Below are positions 1 through 5,980 of a stretch of DNA of 7,750 bases, piece by piece. How positions within the stretch are numbered: the first letter of the stretch is position 1; every line of letters begins with the position of its first letter. The position numbers were made by a program, and so were the translations under genes. The DNA comes from Acidimicrobiaceae bacterium (GTDB lineage Bacteria; Actinomycetota; Acidimicrobiia; Acidimicrobiales; Ilumatobacteraceae), in assembly GCA_947458565.1 (NCBI GenBank), contig CANGZK010000053.1:1-7750 (forward strand), written 5' to 3'. The notes beneath the pieces are model-generated. The model was not told the DNA's origin, searched no databases, and saw only the letters and a list, made by a program, of their open reading frames with translations.

Positions 1-252
1 CTGGCATTTCTTGGTGGTCGAAGAAGACTGCGAGTTCCCGCAGTGATCAACGGTGCAGCAATGGCAATTGTTCTTGTGATTAGTGGTTTTTGGTCAGCAC
101 CAGCACATGCCAAACTCGCCGACGGTTTTGATAAATCAGTACATGATCAATTGATGACAGTGAATCTCATTCGCACCCTGGCGTGGACCGTGTGCGGGGC
201 TTGCTCAATATGGATGGTGTTGTCAACGTGGACTGCCGATCACGCCGAATAG
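1..252 (+). CDS. C-terminal part of a DUF1772-like (anthrone oxygenase-type) small membrane protein, 5' end outside window
   Basis: The reading frame is open from the first base and ends at TAG 250-252, so this is the 3' part of a gene that begins upstream; the GTG at 43 is in frame but is probably internal. About 83 residues are visible: a basic stretch (GRRRLR), a hydrophobic helix (AIVLVISGFW), a polar loop with Lys/Asp/His, then a second hydrophobic helix after the motif NLIRTLAWT. An Asn-hydrophobic-Ile-Arg-Thr segment leading into the last membrane helix is typical of the C-terminus of DUF1772 (anthrone oxygenase-like) integral membrane proteins, most of which have four helices. The family assignment rests on this one segment and is tentative. 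No enzymatic role can be claimed from the fragment. Confidence 0.6.
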   Translation: MAFLGGRRRLRVPAVINGAAMAIVLVISGFWSAPAHAKLADGFDKSVHDQLMTVNLIRTLAWTVCGACSIWMVLSTWTADHAE

Positions 253-260
253 CAAAGTAC

Positions 261-288
261 TTGACAGCCAGAGCAAACAATGTGTAAC
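261..288 (+). promoter_or_regulatory. Candidate promoter upstream of the coiled-coil protein gene
   Basis: A perfect TTGACA (261-266) is followed after 16 bp by TGTAAC (283-288, 4 of 6 matches to TATAAT). The predicted transcription start would fall within a few bases of the ATG at 299. That fits the absence of any Shine-Dalgarno sequence before that ATG and suggests a leaderless or near-leaderless transcript, which is common in actinobacteria. This is inferred from consensus matching only. Confidence 0.4.
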
Positions 289-298
289 GATCCACTTC

Positions 299-541
299 AT
301 GGACCAACTACCTGTTCAATGGAACGAACCAGCGACCAAAGGCGACCTACGCAATCATGCGGTTCGTATGGACTCCCGATTCGGAAAATTAGACTCACGA
401 TTTGACACAATGGATGCTCGATTCGGTGTACTTCGCTCAGATTTACAGGCAATGATTCACCGCAACGTGTGGGCAAGCGCTGCGGCAATCATGACACTTA
501 ACCTTGCGGCACTTGGACTCGTTGTTTCGATCTTGAAATAG
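299..541 (+). CDS. Small coiled-coil protein with C-terminal membrane anchor, function unknown
   Basis: The protein has 80 residues and I cannot assign it to a named family. Residues 24-44 are three consecutive seven-residue units with the pattern x-Asp-Ser/Ala-Arg-Phe (MDSRFGK, LDSRFDT, MDARFGV), followed by a fourth looser unit (LRSDLQA). This gives a short amphipathic coiled coil. Residues about 58-79 (ASAAAIMTLNLAALGLVVSI) form a single hydrophobic helix ending one residue before the C-terminal Lys. The layout is therefore a cytosolic oligomerising stalk held in the membrane by a tail anchor. Small actinobacterial proteins with this layout are widespread and mostly uncharacterised. The ATG at 299 is chosen because it lies just downstream of a TTGACA-type promoter and gives the full N-terminus; the in-frame ATG at 368 would remove the region before the first heptad. 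Confidence 0.65.
   Translation: MDQLPVQWNEPATKGDLRNHAVRMDSRFGKLDSRFDTMDARFGVLRSDLQAMIHRNVWASAAAIMTLNLAALGLVVSILK
368..430 (+). repeat. Three tandem 21-bp units encoding coiled-coil heptads
   Basis: The units are 368-388, 389-409 and 410-430. Each encodes a seven-residue block with Asp at position 2, Arg at 4 and Phe at 5. The nucleotide copies are diverged at third positions, so the repeat is old and kept at protein level rather than a recent slippage product. Confidence 0.6.
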
Positions 542-573
542 TTGATTATGGAGTGGGATACGATTCAGGAATC

Positions 574-879
574 ATGAGCGAATCACCGGTGCACTTCATT
601 GCCCACTTCACCATTACCGATGCCGACAAGTACCGCGTGTACGAAAAGGGCTTCTTCCCTATTCTTAAAGCTCATAACGGCACATTCATTACTTATGACG
701 ACAACGTGGCGGTGCTCGAAGGCACACCAGTAGCAGGCCGAACAGTCGTCATTCAGTTTGAATCCGAAGCAGCGTGCATGACGTGGTGGAACTCCCCCGA
801 ATATCGCGAGCTTGCGACCCATCGACATGCCGGCACCACTACGCACTCCATATCAATCGTTCACGCAATCAAGAGGTAG
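574..879 (+). CDS. DUF1330-family protein (dimeric alpha-beta barrel fold)
   Basis: With the ATG at 574 the protein has 101 residues, the usual length for DUF1330. The N-terminus (HFIAHFTITDADKYRVYEKG) shows the family's hallmark: a beta strand, then 'it-D-x-x-x-Y-x-x-Y', followed by a conserved Gly-Thr and 'vlEG' strand (AVLEGTP) and the 'Fes...a..Ww-sPeY' segment (FESEAACMTWWNSPEYREL). These are ferredoxin-like/dimeric alpha-beta barrel proteins; no general enzymatic function is established. An in-frame GTG at 553 would add MGYDSGI, but the ATG at 574 has an AGGA just upstream and matches the family N-terminus better. The stop lies 3 nt before the TTG start of the HD-domain gene, so the two are almost certainly co-transcribed and probably translationally coupled. 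Confidence 0.8.
   Translation: MSESPVHFIAHFTITDADKYRVYEKGFFPILKAHNGTFITYDDNVAVLEGTPVAGRTVVIQFESEAACMTWWNSPEYRELATHRHAGTTTHSISIVHAIKR
872..876 (+). promoter_or_regulatory. Ribosome binding site for the TTG-started HD-domain gene
   Basis: AGAGG sits inside the last codons of the DUF1330 gene, 6 nt before the TTG at 883. It supports the unusual TTG start and suggests that ribosomes finishing the upstream gene reinitiate here. Confidence 0.45.
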
Positions 880-882
880 GCC

Positions 883-1443
883 TTGGCTTCAAGCATCGAA
901 CCACGCAGAGCAACGTTTCGTTCGTTTGCTGAATCGACCAAAGAAGATTGGGACGATCTCACTGAACAATACAAAGTTGTGCAAGGCCGTGTGGCCAGCC
1001 AAGTACTTGAGCAACTCGAAAAGCTGAGAGGCGAGTTTTTGGGTTACCCAGTCGATCGGCTCGAACATAGTTTGCAGACCGCTACCCGAGCAGAGCGAGA
1101 TGGGCGCGACGAGGAATACGTGGTGTGTGCACTGGTGCACGACATTGGCGACAGTTTGGCCCCGGACAATCACGAGGCCATCGCTGCAGCAGTGCTGAAA
1201 CCGTTTGTTTCACCAGCCAACTATTGGATGGTTGCACACCATGGGATATTCCAGGGCTATTACTTCTGGAATCACATTGGTCTCAATAAAAATGCTCGAG
1301 ACGAATACCGAGACCACGAGCATTACGCCCTTACTGAAGAGTTTTGTGCAAAATACGATCAGGTGTCATTTGACGTCGACTACAAATCAGAGCCACTTGA
1401 GCACTTTGTGCCGTTACTGCACAAATTCTTTGCGCTTACTTAG
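883..1443 (+). CDS. HD-domain metal-dependent enzyme (phosphohydrolase or diiron oxygenase-like)
   Basis: This is a soluble protein of 186 residues starting at TTG. The HD metal site is clear: His62 (in RLEHSLQTA), His86-Asp87 (in ALVHDIGD), then His97, His119-His120 (in WMVAHHGIFQG) and a possible distal Asp near 159-166. The first two ligands are 24 residues apart. The 'EHSLQTATRAERDG.DEEYVVCALVHDIGD' arrangement resembles the small HD proteins that group with PhnZ and myo-inositol oxygenase (mixed-valent diiron oxygenases) more than classical HD phosphohydrolases. That reading is inference: the HD core is seen, but the substrate is not. The gene follows the DUF1330 gene by 3 nt. Its 3' end overlaps the convergent thioredoxin gene by 8 bp. 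There is no signal peptide or membrane segment, so it should act in the cytoplasm. Confidence 0.85.
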   Translation: MASSIEPRRATFRSFAESTKEDWDDLTEQYKVVQGRVASQVLEQLEKLRGEFLGYPVDRLEHSLQTATRAERDGRDEEYVVCALVHDIGDSLAPDNHEAIAAAVLKPFVSPANYWMVAHHGIFQGYYFWNHIGLNKNARDEYRDHEHYALTEEFCAKYDQVSFDVDYKSEPLEHFVPLLHKFFALT

Positions 1444-1801
1444 ATTCCTCTTCGGCAATCTGCTTAAGAACTTCAACCATGTCGACTTCACGAATGGACG
1501 TGATCAGCTGCTCCAACGATGCTGCTGGTAGCGCACCTGGTTGAGAGAAAAGCAATACCCCATCTCGAAAAGCCATGATCGTTGGAATGGATTGGATTCC
1601 AAGTGATCCGCCCAATTGCTGTTCGGCTTCGGTATCAACCTTTGCGAATCGAATGTCGGGATGAGCATCAGATGCTTTCTCAAAAATTGGGCCAAACATC
1701 TTGCATGGGCCACACCACTCTGCCCAAAAGTCGACGAACGTAATACCTTCACTCATTACAGCTTCTTCAAAAGTGTCAAGTGTGAGATTGATTGTGGCCA
1801 T
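1436..1801 (-). CDS. trxA: Thioredoxin
   Basis: The protein has 121 residues with the thioredoxin fold in order: beta strand and active site FVDFWAEWCGPCK (redox cysteines Cys30 and Cys33), the 'akvDteae' strand (Asp56), the cis-proline loop SIPT (Pro73), the FrdG turn (residues 78-81) and a terminal helix. Classical thioredoxins have about 105-110 residues; this one carries an extra acidic tail of roughly 15 (ending AEEESK). There is no signal peptide, so it is a cytoplasmic thiol-disulfide reductant. The ATG lies 2 nt after the stop of the cytochrome gene, so the two form an operon. Upstream of the ATG there is only a weak purine stretch (AGAAAG), consistent with coupling to the upstream gene. 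The 3' end overlaps the convergent HD-domain gene. Confidence 0.95.
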   Translation of the reverse strand: MATINLTLDTFEEAVMSEGITFVDFWAEWCGPCKMFGPIFEKASDAHPDIRFAKVDTEAEQQLGGSLGIQSIPTIMAFRDGVLLFSQPGALPAASLEQLITSIREVDMVEVLKQIAEEESK

Positions 1802-1803
1802 GG

Positions 1804-2493
1804 TTATCTTTCTGAGAGTCCTGGTGTTGCCTTGAGACCTGCAATCAATTCGGCTATTTCAGCCGTCGTGAGTTTTGCCTCAGGGTGTCTGCCAAATTGA
1901 GTGTAATAACCCGGTGGCATTGAGCCTTCTTGGATTACTTCAATCGTTTCATCGGCACCCCGTTGGCGGCTACCAAATTCTGAGTAATTCACCTTTTCTC
2001 GACCTTCTGAGATATGTGCTGCAATAACCCACGAAATTGGAGCAACACTTGCGTAAGCGGGATATTCCACTTCATTGGAATGACAGCCAAAGCATGCTCG
2101 CACCATGAGTTCACGCGTACGGGGTGTAGCCCACTCTGGTTCGCCCGTAATCGGTGGGTTCGAATGACTGCGACCGTACGGAATTGCCTGAATAACAACC
2201 AAAGTTCCAAGGGTTGCTGCGAAAATCACTGAAAGTAAGCGCATGTTGGTGAGCTTGGACGCTGTGGATGTGCTCGTTCGCTGTGCTCGCACGATGTACC
2301 ACACGGTCGGTGCAGCAACAAAGCCGATAATAACGACGAAACCAAATGGAGGCATTCCAATGAGCACGCTGACGCCTATGAACGCAAGCGCCATGATGCC
2401 GACTACAACCGCAGTTAATTTAAACGTCTTCAAAAGGTTCCACAACCAGTCGACAACTGCACGAATGAGACCGATTAGCTTGGAAATTTTCAT
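1804..2493 (-). CDS. Membrane-anchored single-haem cytochrome (Haem_bd-like domain)
   Basis: The protein has 229 residues. The N-terminal part has three predicted membrane helices (about 26-46, 48-69 and 85-103). Lys/Arg-rich flanks before helix 1 and between helices 2 and 3 place the N-terminus inside and the C-terminal domain outside. That domain contains one c-type haem motif, Cys134-Phe-Gly-Cys137-His138, in the context 'VRACFGCHSNEVEYP', followed by 'APISWVIAAHISEGREKVNYSEF' and 'GSMPPGYYT', where Met192 is the likely distal ligand. This matches the haem-binding domain family often annotated Haem_bd. The frame stays open upstream to 2946 but would run antisense through the deacetylase gene. 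The ATG at 2493 is preferred because GGTGAG precedes it and it begins the basic, helix-leading N-terminus. The gene is followed 2 nt later by the thioredoxin gene. Confidence 0.85.
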   Translation of the reverse strand: MKISKLIGLIRAVVDWLWNLLKTFKLTAVVVGIMALAFIGVSVLIGMPPFGFVVIIGFVAAPTVWYIVRAQRTSTSTASKLTNMRLLSVIFAATLGTLVVIQAIPYGRSHSNPPITGEPEWATPRTRELMVRACFGCHSNEVEYPAYASVAPISWVIAAHISEGREKVNYSEFGSRQRGADETIEVIQEGSMPPGYYTQFGRHPEAKLTTAEIAELIAGLKATPGLSER

Positions 2494-2496
2494 AAA

Positions 2497-2502
2497 CTCA
2501 CC
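2497..2502 (-). promoter_or_regulatory. Ribosome binding site setting the cytochrome start
   Basis: On the minus strand GGTGAG lies 3 nt before the ATG at 2493. It is the only good Shine-Dalgarno-like site near a start codon in this frame and separates the real 229-residue protein from a much longer spurious open frame. Confidence 0.5.
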
Positions 2503-2556
2503 ATATGTGAACCATGTTGGGTAAATCTTCGCGATTGATCCAAGATTTGTCCAATT

Positions 2557-2583
2557 TTGCCACTGCGTGACAAGGGTTATAAA
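2557..2583. promoter_or_regulatory. Candidate divergent promoters sharing a TTATAA core
   Basis: This lies in the 129-bp gap between the cytochrome (minus) and the deacetylase (plus). On the plus strand TTGCCA (2557-2562) is followed after 15 bp by TATAAA (2578-2583). On the minus strand the same palindromic TTATAA gives TATAAC (2581-2576), with no convincing -35 element. The plus-strand spacer is shorter than the ideal 17 bp. If both are used, transcription in the two directions would be mutually exclusive at this core. The evidence is consensus matching alone. Confidence 0.3.
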
Positions 2584-2622
2584 CAACTGCGATACATATT
2601 GGCGTCTCGGTAACCTTACGAG

Positions 2623-3321
2623 ATGAAGATTTTGGTTATCACAGCGCACCCCGATGATGTCGATTTTGGTGCTGGCGGAACTGTTGCGACATGGATCGCC
2701 GAAGGTCATGAAGTTGTGTACTGCCTCGCCACCGATGGTCAGGCTGGTGGCTCTGATAACACCGTGACGCGAGACGAAGTTGCCGCACTGCGCAGACGCG
2801 AGCAAACAGCTGCTGCAAATATGCTCGGCGTAACTGAATTGCACTGGCTGGGCTTCCCCGATGGTGCAGTAGTCGCCGACCTCAACTTGCGTCGCGAGAT
2901 CAGTGCGGTGATCCGTATTGTGAAACCCGATCGAGTACTCACCCAATCAGGTGAGCGCAACTACAACCGTATTTACGCCAGCCACCCTGACCACTTGGCT
3001 ACTGGAGAAGCCGCATTATGCGCCGTGTATCCGGACGCACGAAATGAATTTGCGTTTCCTGAACTGTTGAGTGAGCGTGGACTCTCGCCACACAGCGTGC
3101 CTGAAACATGGATCATGGCCGGGCCAAACCCAAAACATTTCGTCGACACAACCGATGTAATCGACAAAAAGATTGCAGCGTTACTTTGCCATGCAAGCCA
3201 GCACACAGACCCCGAAGGACTACCCGAGCGCATGCGCGGATGGGGCGAGATGATCGCAGAAGCTGGTGGTTTGCCAAAAGGCCGAACAGCCGAAGCATTC
3301 TTGGTTGTTGATACGAAATAA
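2623..3321 (+). CDS. PIG-L/LmbE-family zinc-dependent deacetylase
   Basis: This is a soluble protein of 232 residues with both zinc-site motifs of the PIG-L family: Ala-His9-Pro-Asp11-Asp12 at the end of the first strand (TAHPDDVDFGAGGTVA) and His121-Pro-Asp-His124 (ASHPDHLATGEA). Asp11 is the expected catalytic base. The segments 'GHEVVYCLATDGQAGG' and 'ELHWLGFPDGAV' also follow the family pattern. Members remove an N-acetyl group from GlcNAc-containing small molecules; actinobacterial relatives include MshB and Mca of mycothiol metabolism, which are usually nearer 290-300 residues. This protein is shorter and closer to the generic LmbE-like group, so a mycothiol role is possible but not shown. 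It is transcribed divergently from the cytochrome and converges on the Thr/Pro-rich gene with only 28 bp between their stops. Confidence 0.9.
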   Translation: MKILVITAHPDDVDFGAGGTVATWIAEGHEVVYCLATDGQAGGSDNTVTRDEVAALRRREQTAAANMLGVTELHWLGFPDGAVVADLNLRREISAVIRIVKPDRVLTQSGERNYNRIYASHPDHLATGEAALCAVYPDARNEFAFPELLSERGLSPHSVPETWIMAGPNPKHFVDTTDVIDKKIAALLCHASQHTDPEGLPERMRGWGEMIAEAGGLPKGRTAEAFLVVDTK

Positions 3322-3349
3322 CTAGTGAGATAGCTAGCGAAAACGTGCG

Positions 3350-3634
3350 CTACGGCGCGACGGTAGTGACAGTAGTGACTGCAGGATCAAGAGTTGTTTC
3401 GGTTGGCACCGTATCGACAGGGATTGTTGTCTCTGGAGGCAACGTTGTTTCAACAACCGGCGGCAACGTATCTACTGGTATCGGTGCAACAGTTGTTGTC
3501 ACAAAAACCCAACTCACATCGGGAATTCGTGTGTTTGGCTTTTCGGCCTGTGGTTGCCCGAGCCAGAACCCAAACGAAACGAGAAAAACAAAAATTGATG
3601 CGAGAGTCGAATTGCGTGGGCGTCGGAACTTCAT
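3350..3634 (-). CDS. Single-pass protein with extracytoplasmic Thr/Pro/Val-rich tail
   Basis: The protein has 94 residues. It has a very basic start (MKFRRPRN), one hydrophobic segment (about 10-27) ending near Gln-Pro-Gln-Ala, then about 60 residues of low complexity rich in Thr, Pro and Val with scattered Asp/Glu. The tail contains an imperfect repeat: IPVDT at 52-56 and again at 71-75, each followed by Pro and an 'ETTL' block. It could be a signal-anchored protein or a cleaved exported peptide; the sequence does not decide between them. Such Thr-Pro tails serve as extended cell-wall-spanning linkers or O-glycosylation targets in actinobacteria. The ATG overlaps the TGA of the mechanosensitive channel gene as ATGA (3634-3631), so translation is coupled to the channel. 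That overlap and the sensible N-terminus argue for a real gene despite the simple composition. Confidence 0.7.
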   Translation of the reverse strand: MKFRRPRNSTLASIFVFLVSFGFWLGQPQAEKPNTRIPDVSWVFVTTTVAPIPVDTLPPVVETTLPPETTIPVDTVPTETTLDPAVTTVTTVAP

Positions 3635-4533
3635 CGGGACTCACCTACTTCGTTTACTTTTTCGGTGACTTTAAACTCGATGTACATTTCACGCAGTTCT
3701 GCAGCAATGCGGCGGCGCAATTCGCGCTCCACCTTCCACTGCTGCACTGGTAATGATCTGCCCGCCACCCGAACCTCAACGTTTTCGGATCCCAAGTCGT
3801 CTACACCGGTCACACTTGGCACTTCAATCAGCAATGGTGCGATTTTTGAGTCAGTACCCAATTGCGCACAAACAGCATCAATCCGAGTAATCGCATCTTC
3901 GATGTCACTCTCGCGTGGCAATGGAACGGTGACCAGCACCCGCGACCAGTCGCGTGACATGTTGACATTGTGGCGCAAAACGCCGTTAGCAACGCTCACA
4001 AGATCGCCGTCAAATGTGCGAATTTTGGTAACGCGCAGCGTCACTTCTTCAACGCGACCCTCCACCCAACCAACGACTCCAAGAGGTCCGAGTCGAACCA
4101 CATCGCCAACGCCAAACTGTCGTTCGGCGATGATGTACAAACCTGCAATAACATCACCCACCATTTGCTGTGCACCAAAACCGAGACCGGCGCCCGCGAT
4201 TGACCCAAGAAACACCAATGCCGAAGATGGCAAACTGAGGCGCAGCAGCACCGACGTGATTACTACTGCGATTACACAGAAATTGATACCCCAACGAAGT
4301 GCGCCAAGCACAGCAGCACGGTGCGCACCGGTGGTGAGGGCTGAAAGATCGCTTGCATCGAGTTTGTTGCGCGATTTGACCTGAATGATTTGCTGATCTG
4401 CAAGAAATGCGACGAATCGCATCAACACATGACCACCAGAAATGCTCATGATGATGACAACGAGATCCGTGCGAAGCCAAGTAGCAATAGTGTCTTTGCC
4501 AGTATTTGCTGCAAGTAGTGCAATCGCATTCAT
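3631..4533 (-). CDS. MscS-family mechanosensitive ion channel
   Basis: The protein has 300 residues with the minimal MscS architecture. Two hydrophobic helices (about 22-45 and 78-98) precede the pore-lining TM3 (about 103-137), whose Gly/Ala-rich face GSIAGAGLGFGAQQMVGDVIAG is diagnostic. TM3 is followed by the conserved 'ERQFGVGDVVRLG' entry into the beta domain, 'GWVEGRVEEVTLRVTKIRTFDGDLVSVANG' and a C-terminal alpha-beta domain to about residue 290. The E. coli protein has 286 residues, so the length is normal. Family members open under membrane tension to release solutes on hypo-osmotic shock. The gene lies 55 bp downstream of the histidine kinase gene on the same strand with no visible terminator. 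It overlaps the following Thr/Pro-rich gene by an ATGA. No strong ribosome binding site precedes the ATG at 4533. Confidence 0.92.
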   Translation of the reverse strand: MNAIALLAANTGKDTIATWLRTDLVVIIMSISGGHVLMRFVAFLADQQIIQVKSRNKLDASDLSALTTGAHRAAVLGALRWGINFCVIAVVITSVLLRLSLPSSALVFLGSIAGAGLGFGAQQMVGDVIAGLYIIAERQFGVGDVVRLGPLGVVGWVEGRVEEVTLRVTKIRTFDGDLVSVANGVLRHNVNMSRDWSRVLVTVPLPRESDIEDAITRIDAVCAQLGTDSKIAPLLIEVPSVTGVDDLGSENVEVRVAGRSLPVQQWKVERELRRRIAAELREMYIEFKVTEKVNEVGESR

Positions 4534-4588
4534 CGCTATAAGACTACGAGACTTTCACTGTGTGACTGTGGCAAGCAGTATGTGTGAG

Positions 4589-5980
4589 CTATTGAGACTT
4601 GGGTATGTCAAGCACGGCATCAACACCGCCATTGGGAGACTGACGAAGCTCAACTTGCATGCCACTCGCCTGAGCCAACTGCGCCACAATTGCTAAACCA
4701 AGCCCACTACCTGTACGTCGATTTGAATCAACATCGGCTCGCCAAAATCGATCAAATGCTCGATCGCACTGCTGTTGTGACATGCCACGACCCGAATCAG
4801 AGACCACGATCTCTACAACATCGGCAAGTGCCCGAACACTAAGCGTGATTTGTGACTTTGGTGGAGCAACCTCGAGTGCATTATCTACGTAATTGTCGAT
4901 AATTTCTCTGACTGCAAGTTGATTGGCATCGATTGACAGGTTGTCGGGTGCTTCCACAGTGATCTCAACATCACGCTCACCAGCAAGATATTGCCATTCT
5001 TGGGCACGATCACGAACTATTTCGCACACATCAATGCTTTCAGATTCCAAGACCGAGCCTTCGGCTCGAGCAAGGCGTAATAGTTGTTCGGTTAAATGCG
5101 CCAATCGATCTGTTTCGTTTAACGCCTCATCAATATGAATCTGTGCAAGCTCGGGTGAAGATACAACCAGTTCACCTGCTTGTTCCAGCCTCAATCGAAG
5201 TGCTGTCAGAGGGGTTCGAAGTTGATGCGATGCATCACCTGCAAATGAGCGTTGACGATCCATAAGCCCGCCCAATCGTTTGGCCATAACGTTGAACGAC
5301 CGAGCGAGTTGACGAGTTTCACCCGGACCTTCTTCTTTGGCTGTGGCAGTGAGGTCGCCCGAGGCGAGAATATCTGTTGTTGCACGCAAATTATCAAGTG
5401 GTTTGGAAACTGTGCGCGCGAACAACAGCGCAACGACAATCGCCATTGCAATAGACACGCCAGCTGCGAGTAGCAAGCCCTGCAGCTGATCGCGAACACT
5501 TTTATCTACAACAGATTTCGGGAATGTAATGCGCACTGCGCCAAGAACTTCAGCGCCTGAAAGAACTGGTACCGCTACATAAACAAGATCACCGCCAAGC
5601 GTGTTTGATAGCCGAGTGCCTGAGGAAGGGTCACCCAAGAGTGCAGTCGCAATTTCGGGTCTACCTGCATAGTCTGTGCCGAGGGCGATCGAGGTTTCGG
5701 TGCTTGAGAGCAAATAGCCGTTGCTATCAACAACGACAACGATGCCACTTTTTGTTTGTGAGTATTCCTCTAAGACCGCATCGATCGCAGAATGTCTTTC
5801 TGGATCATCAAGAGGCAACGTCGGAGAGATTTTGCCACCAATCGTGAAAGCATCTCGCTCGATTGCTGTAGTCAATCGGTCGCGTTCAATCTGCGAGAGA
5901 TGAAGCGCGAGCGGCACATCATGCGCGATCAAAACAACCCCCACAAGACCAACCATGGCTACGAGTAGTCGCTTTTTCAT
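4589..5980 (-). CDS. Membrane sensor histidine kinase (two-component system)
   Basis: The protein has 463 residues. TM1 is about 5-26, followed by an extracytoplasmic domain of about 140 residues (27-165) with a 'GIVVVVDSNGYLLSS' strand-turn and 'LVYVAVPVL...EVLGAVRITFP' strands, consistent with a Cache/PAS-like sensor fold. TM2 is about 167-188, then a HAMP linker (189-241). The H-box 'FAGDASHQLRTPL' has phospho-acceptor His252. The catalytic domain has the N-box (IIDNYVDNALEVA, Asn363/Asn367), G1 (DSGRGM, Asp395), F-box (FDRFW) and G2 (GSGLGLAI). All motifs are intact, so it should be an active kinase. It overlaps the response regulator stop by ATGA (5980-5977), so the two are made together. 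The ligand of the sensor domain cannot be read from the sequence. Confidence 0.95.
   Translation of the reverse strand: MKKRLLVAMVGLVGVVLIAHDVPLALHLSQIERDRLTTAIERDAFTIGGKISPTLPLDDPERHSAIDAVLEEYSQTKSGIVVVVDSNGYLLSSTETSIALGTDYAGRPEIATALLGDPSSGTRLSNTLGGDLVYVAVPVLSGAEVLGAVRITFPKSVVDKSVRDQLQGLLLAAGVSIAMAIVVALLFARTVSKPLDNLRATTDILASGDLTATAKEEGPGETRQLARSFNVMAKRLGGLMDRQRSFAGDASHQLRTPLTALRLRLEQAGELVVSSPELAQIHIDEALNETDRLAHLTEQLLRLARAEGSVLESESIDVCEIVRDRAQEWQYLAGERDVEITVEAPDNLSIDANQLAVREIIDNYVDNALEVAPPKSQITLSVRALADVVEIVVSDSGRGMSQQQCDRAFDRFWRADVDSNRRTGSGLGLAIVAQLAQASGMQVELRQSPNGGVDAVLDIPKSQ

Noticed and set aside
553..573. GTG start seven codons upstream for the DUF1330 gene
   Set aside because: The ATG at 574 has AGGA just upstream and gives the family-length N-terminus.
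2494..2946. N-terminal extension of the cytochrome frame up to 2946
   Set aside because: It lies antisense to the well-supported deacetylase gene, has no domain or signal features, and the ATG at 2493 has its own ribosome binding site.
3321..3338. ACTAGT and GCTAGC palindromes between two convergent genes, considered as a terminator
   Set aside because: They are two separate 6-bp palindromes with no GC-rich stem and no T-tract, and do not form a terminator hairpin.
3345..3668. Plus-strand open frame with Val/Thr/Gly repeats opposite the Thr/Pro-rich gene
   Set aside because: The repeats mirror the Thr/Pro/Val codons of the minus-strand gene. The minus-strand frame has a proper signal-anchor and an ATGA link to the channel gene; this one has neither.
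3665..4384. Plus-strand open frame of 239 codons opposite the MscS gene
   Set aside because: Its composition (Ser/Thr/Arg/Pro-rich, no hydrophobic core) is that of a shadow frame; the minus strand encodes a complete MscS channel with all conserved segments.
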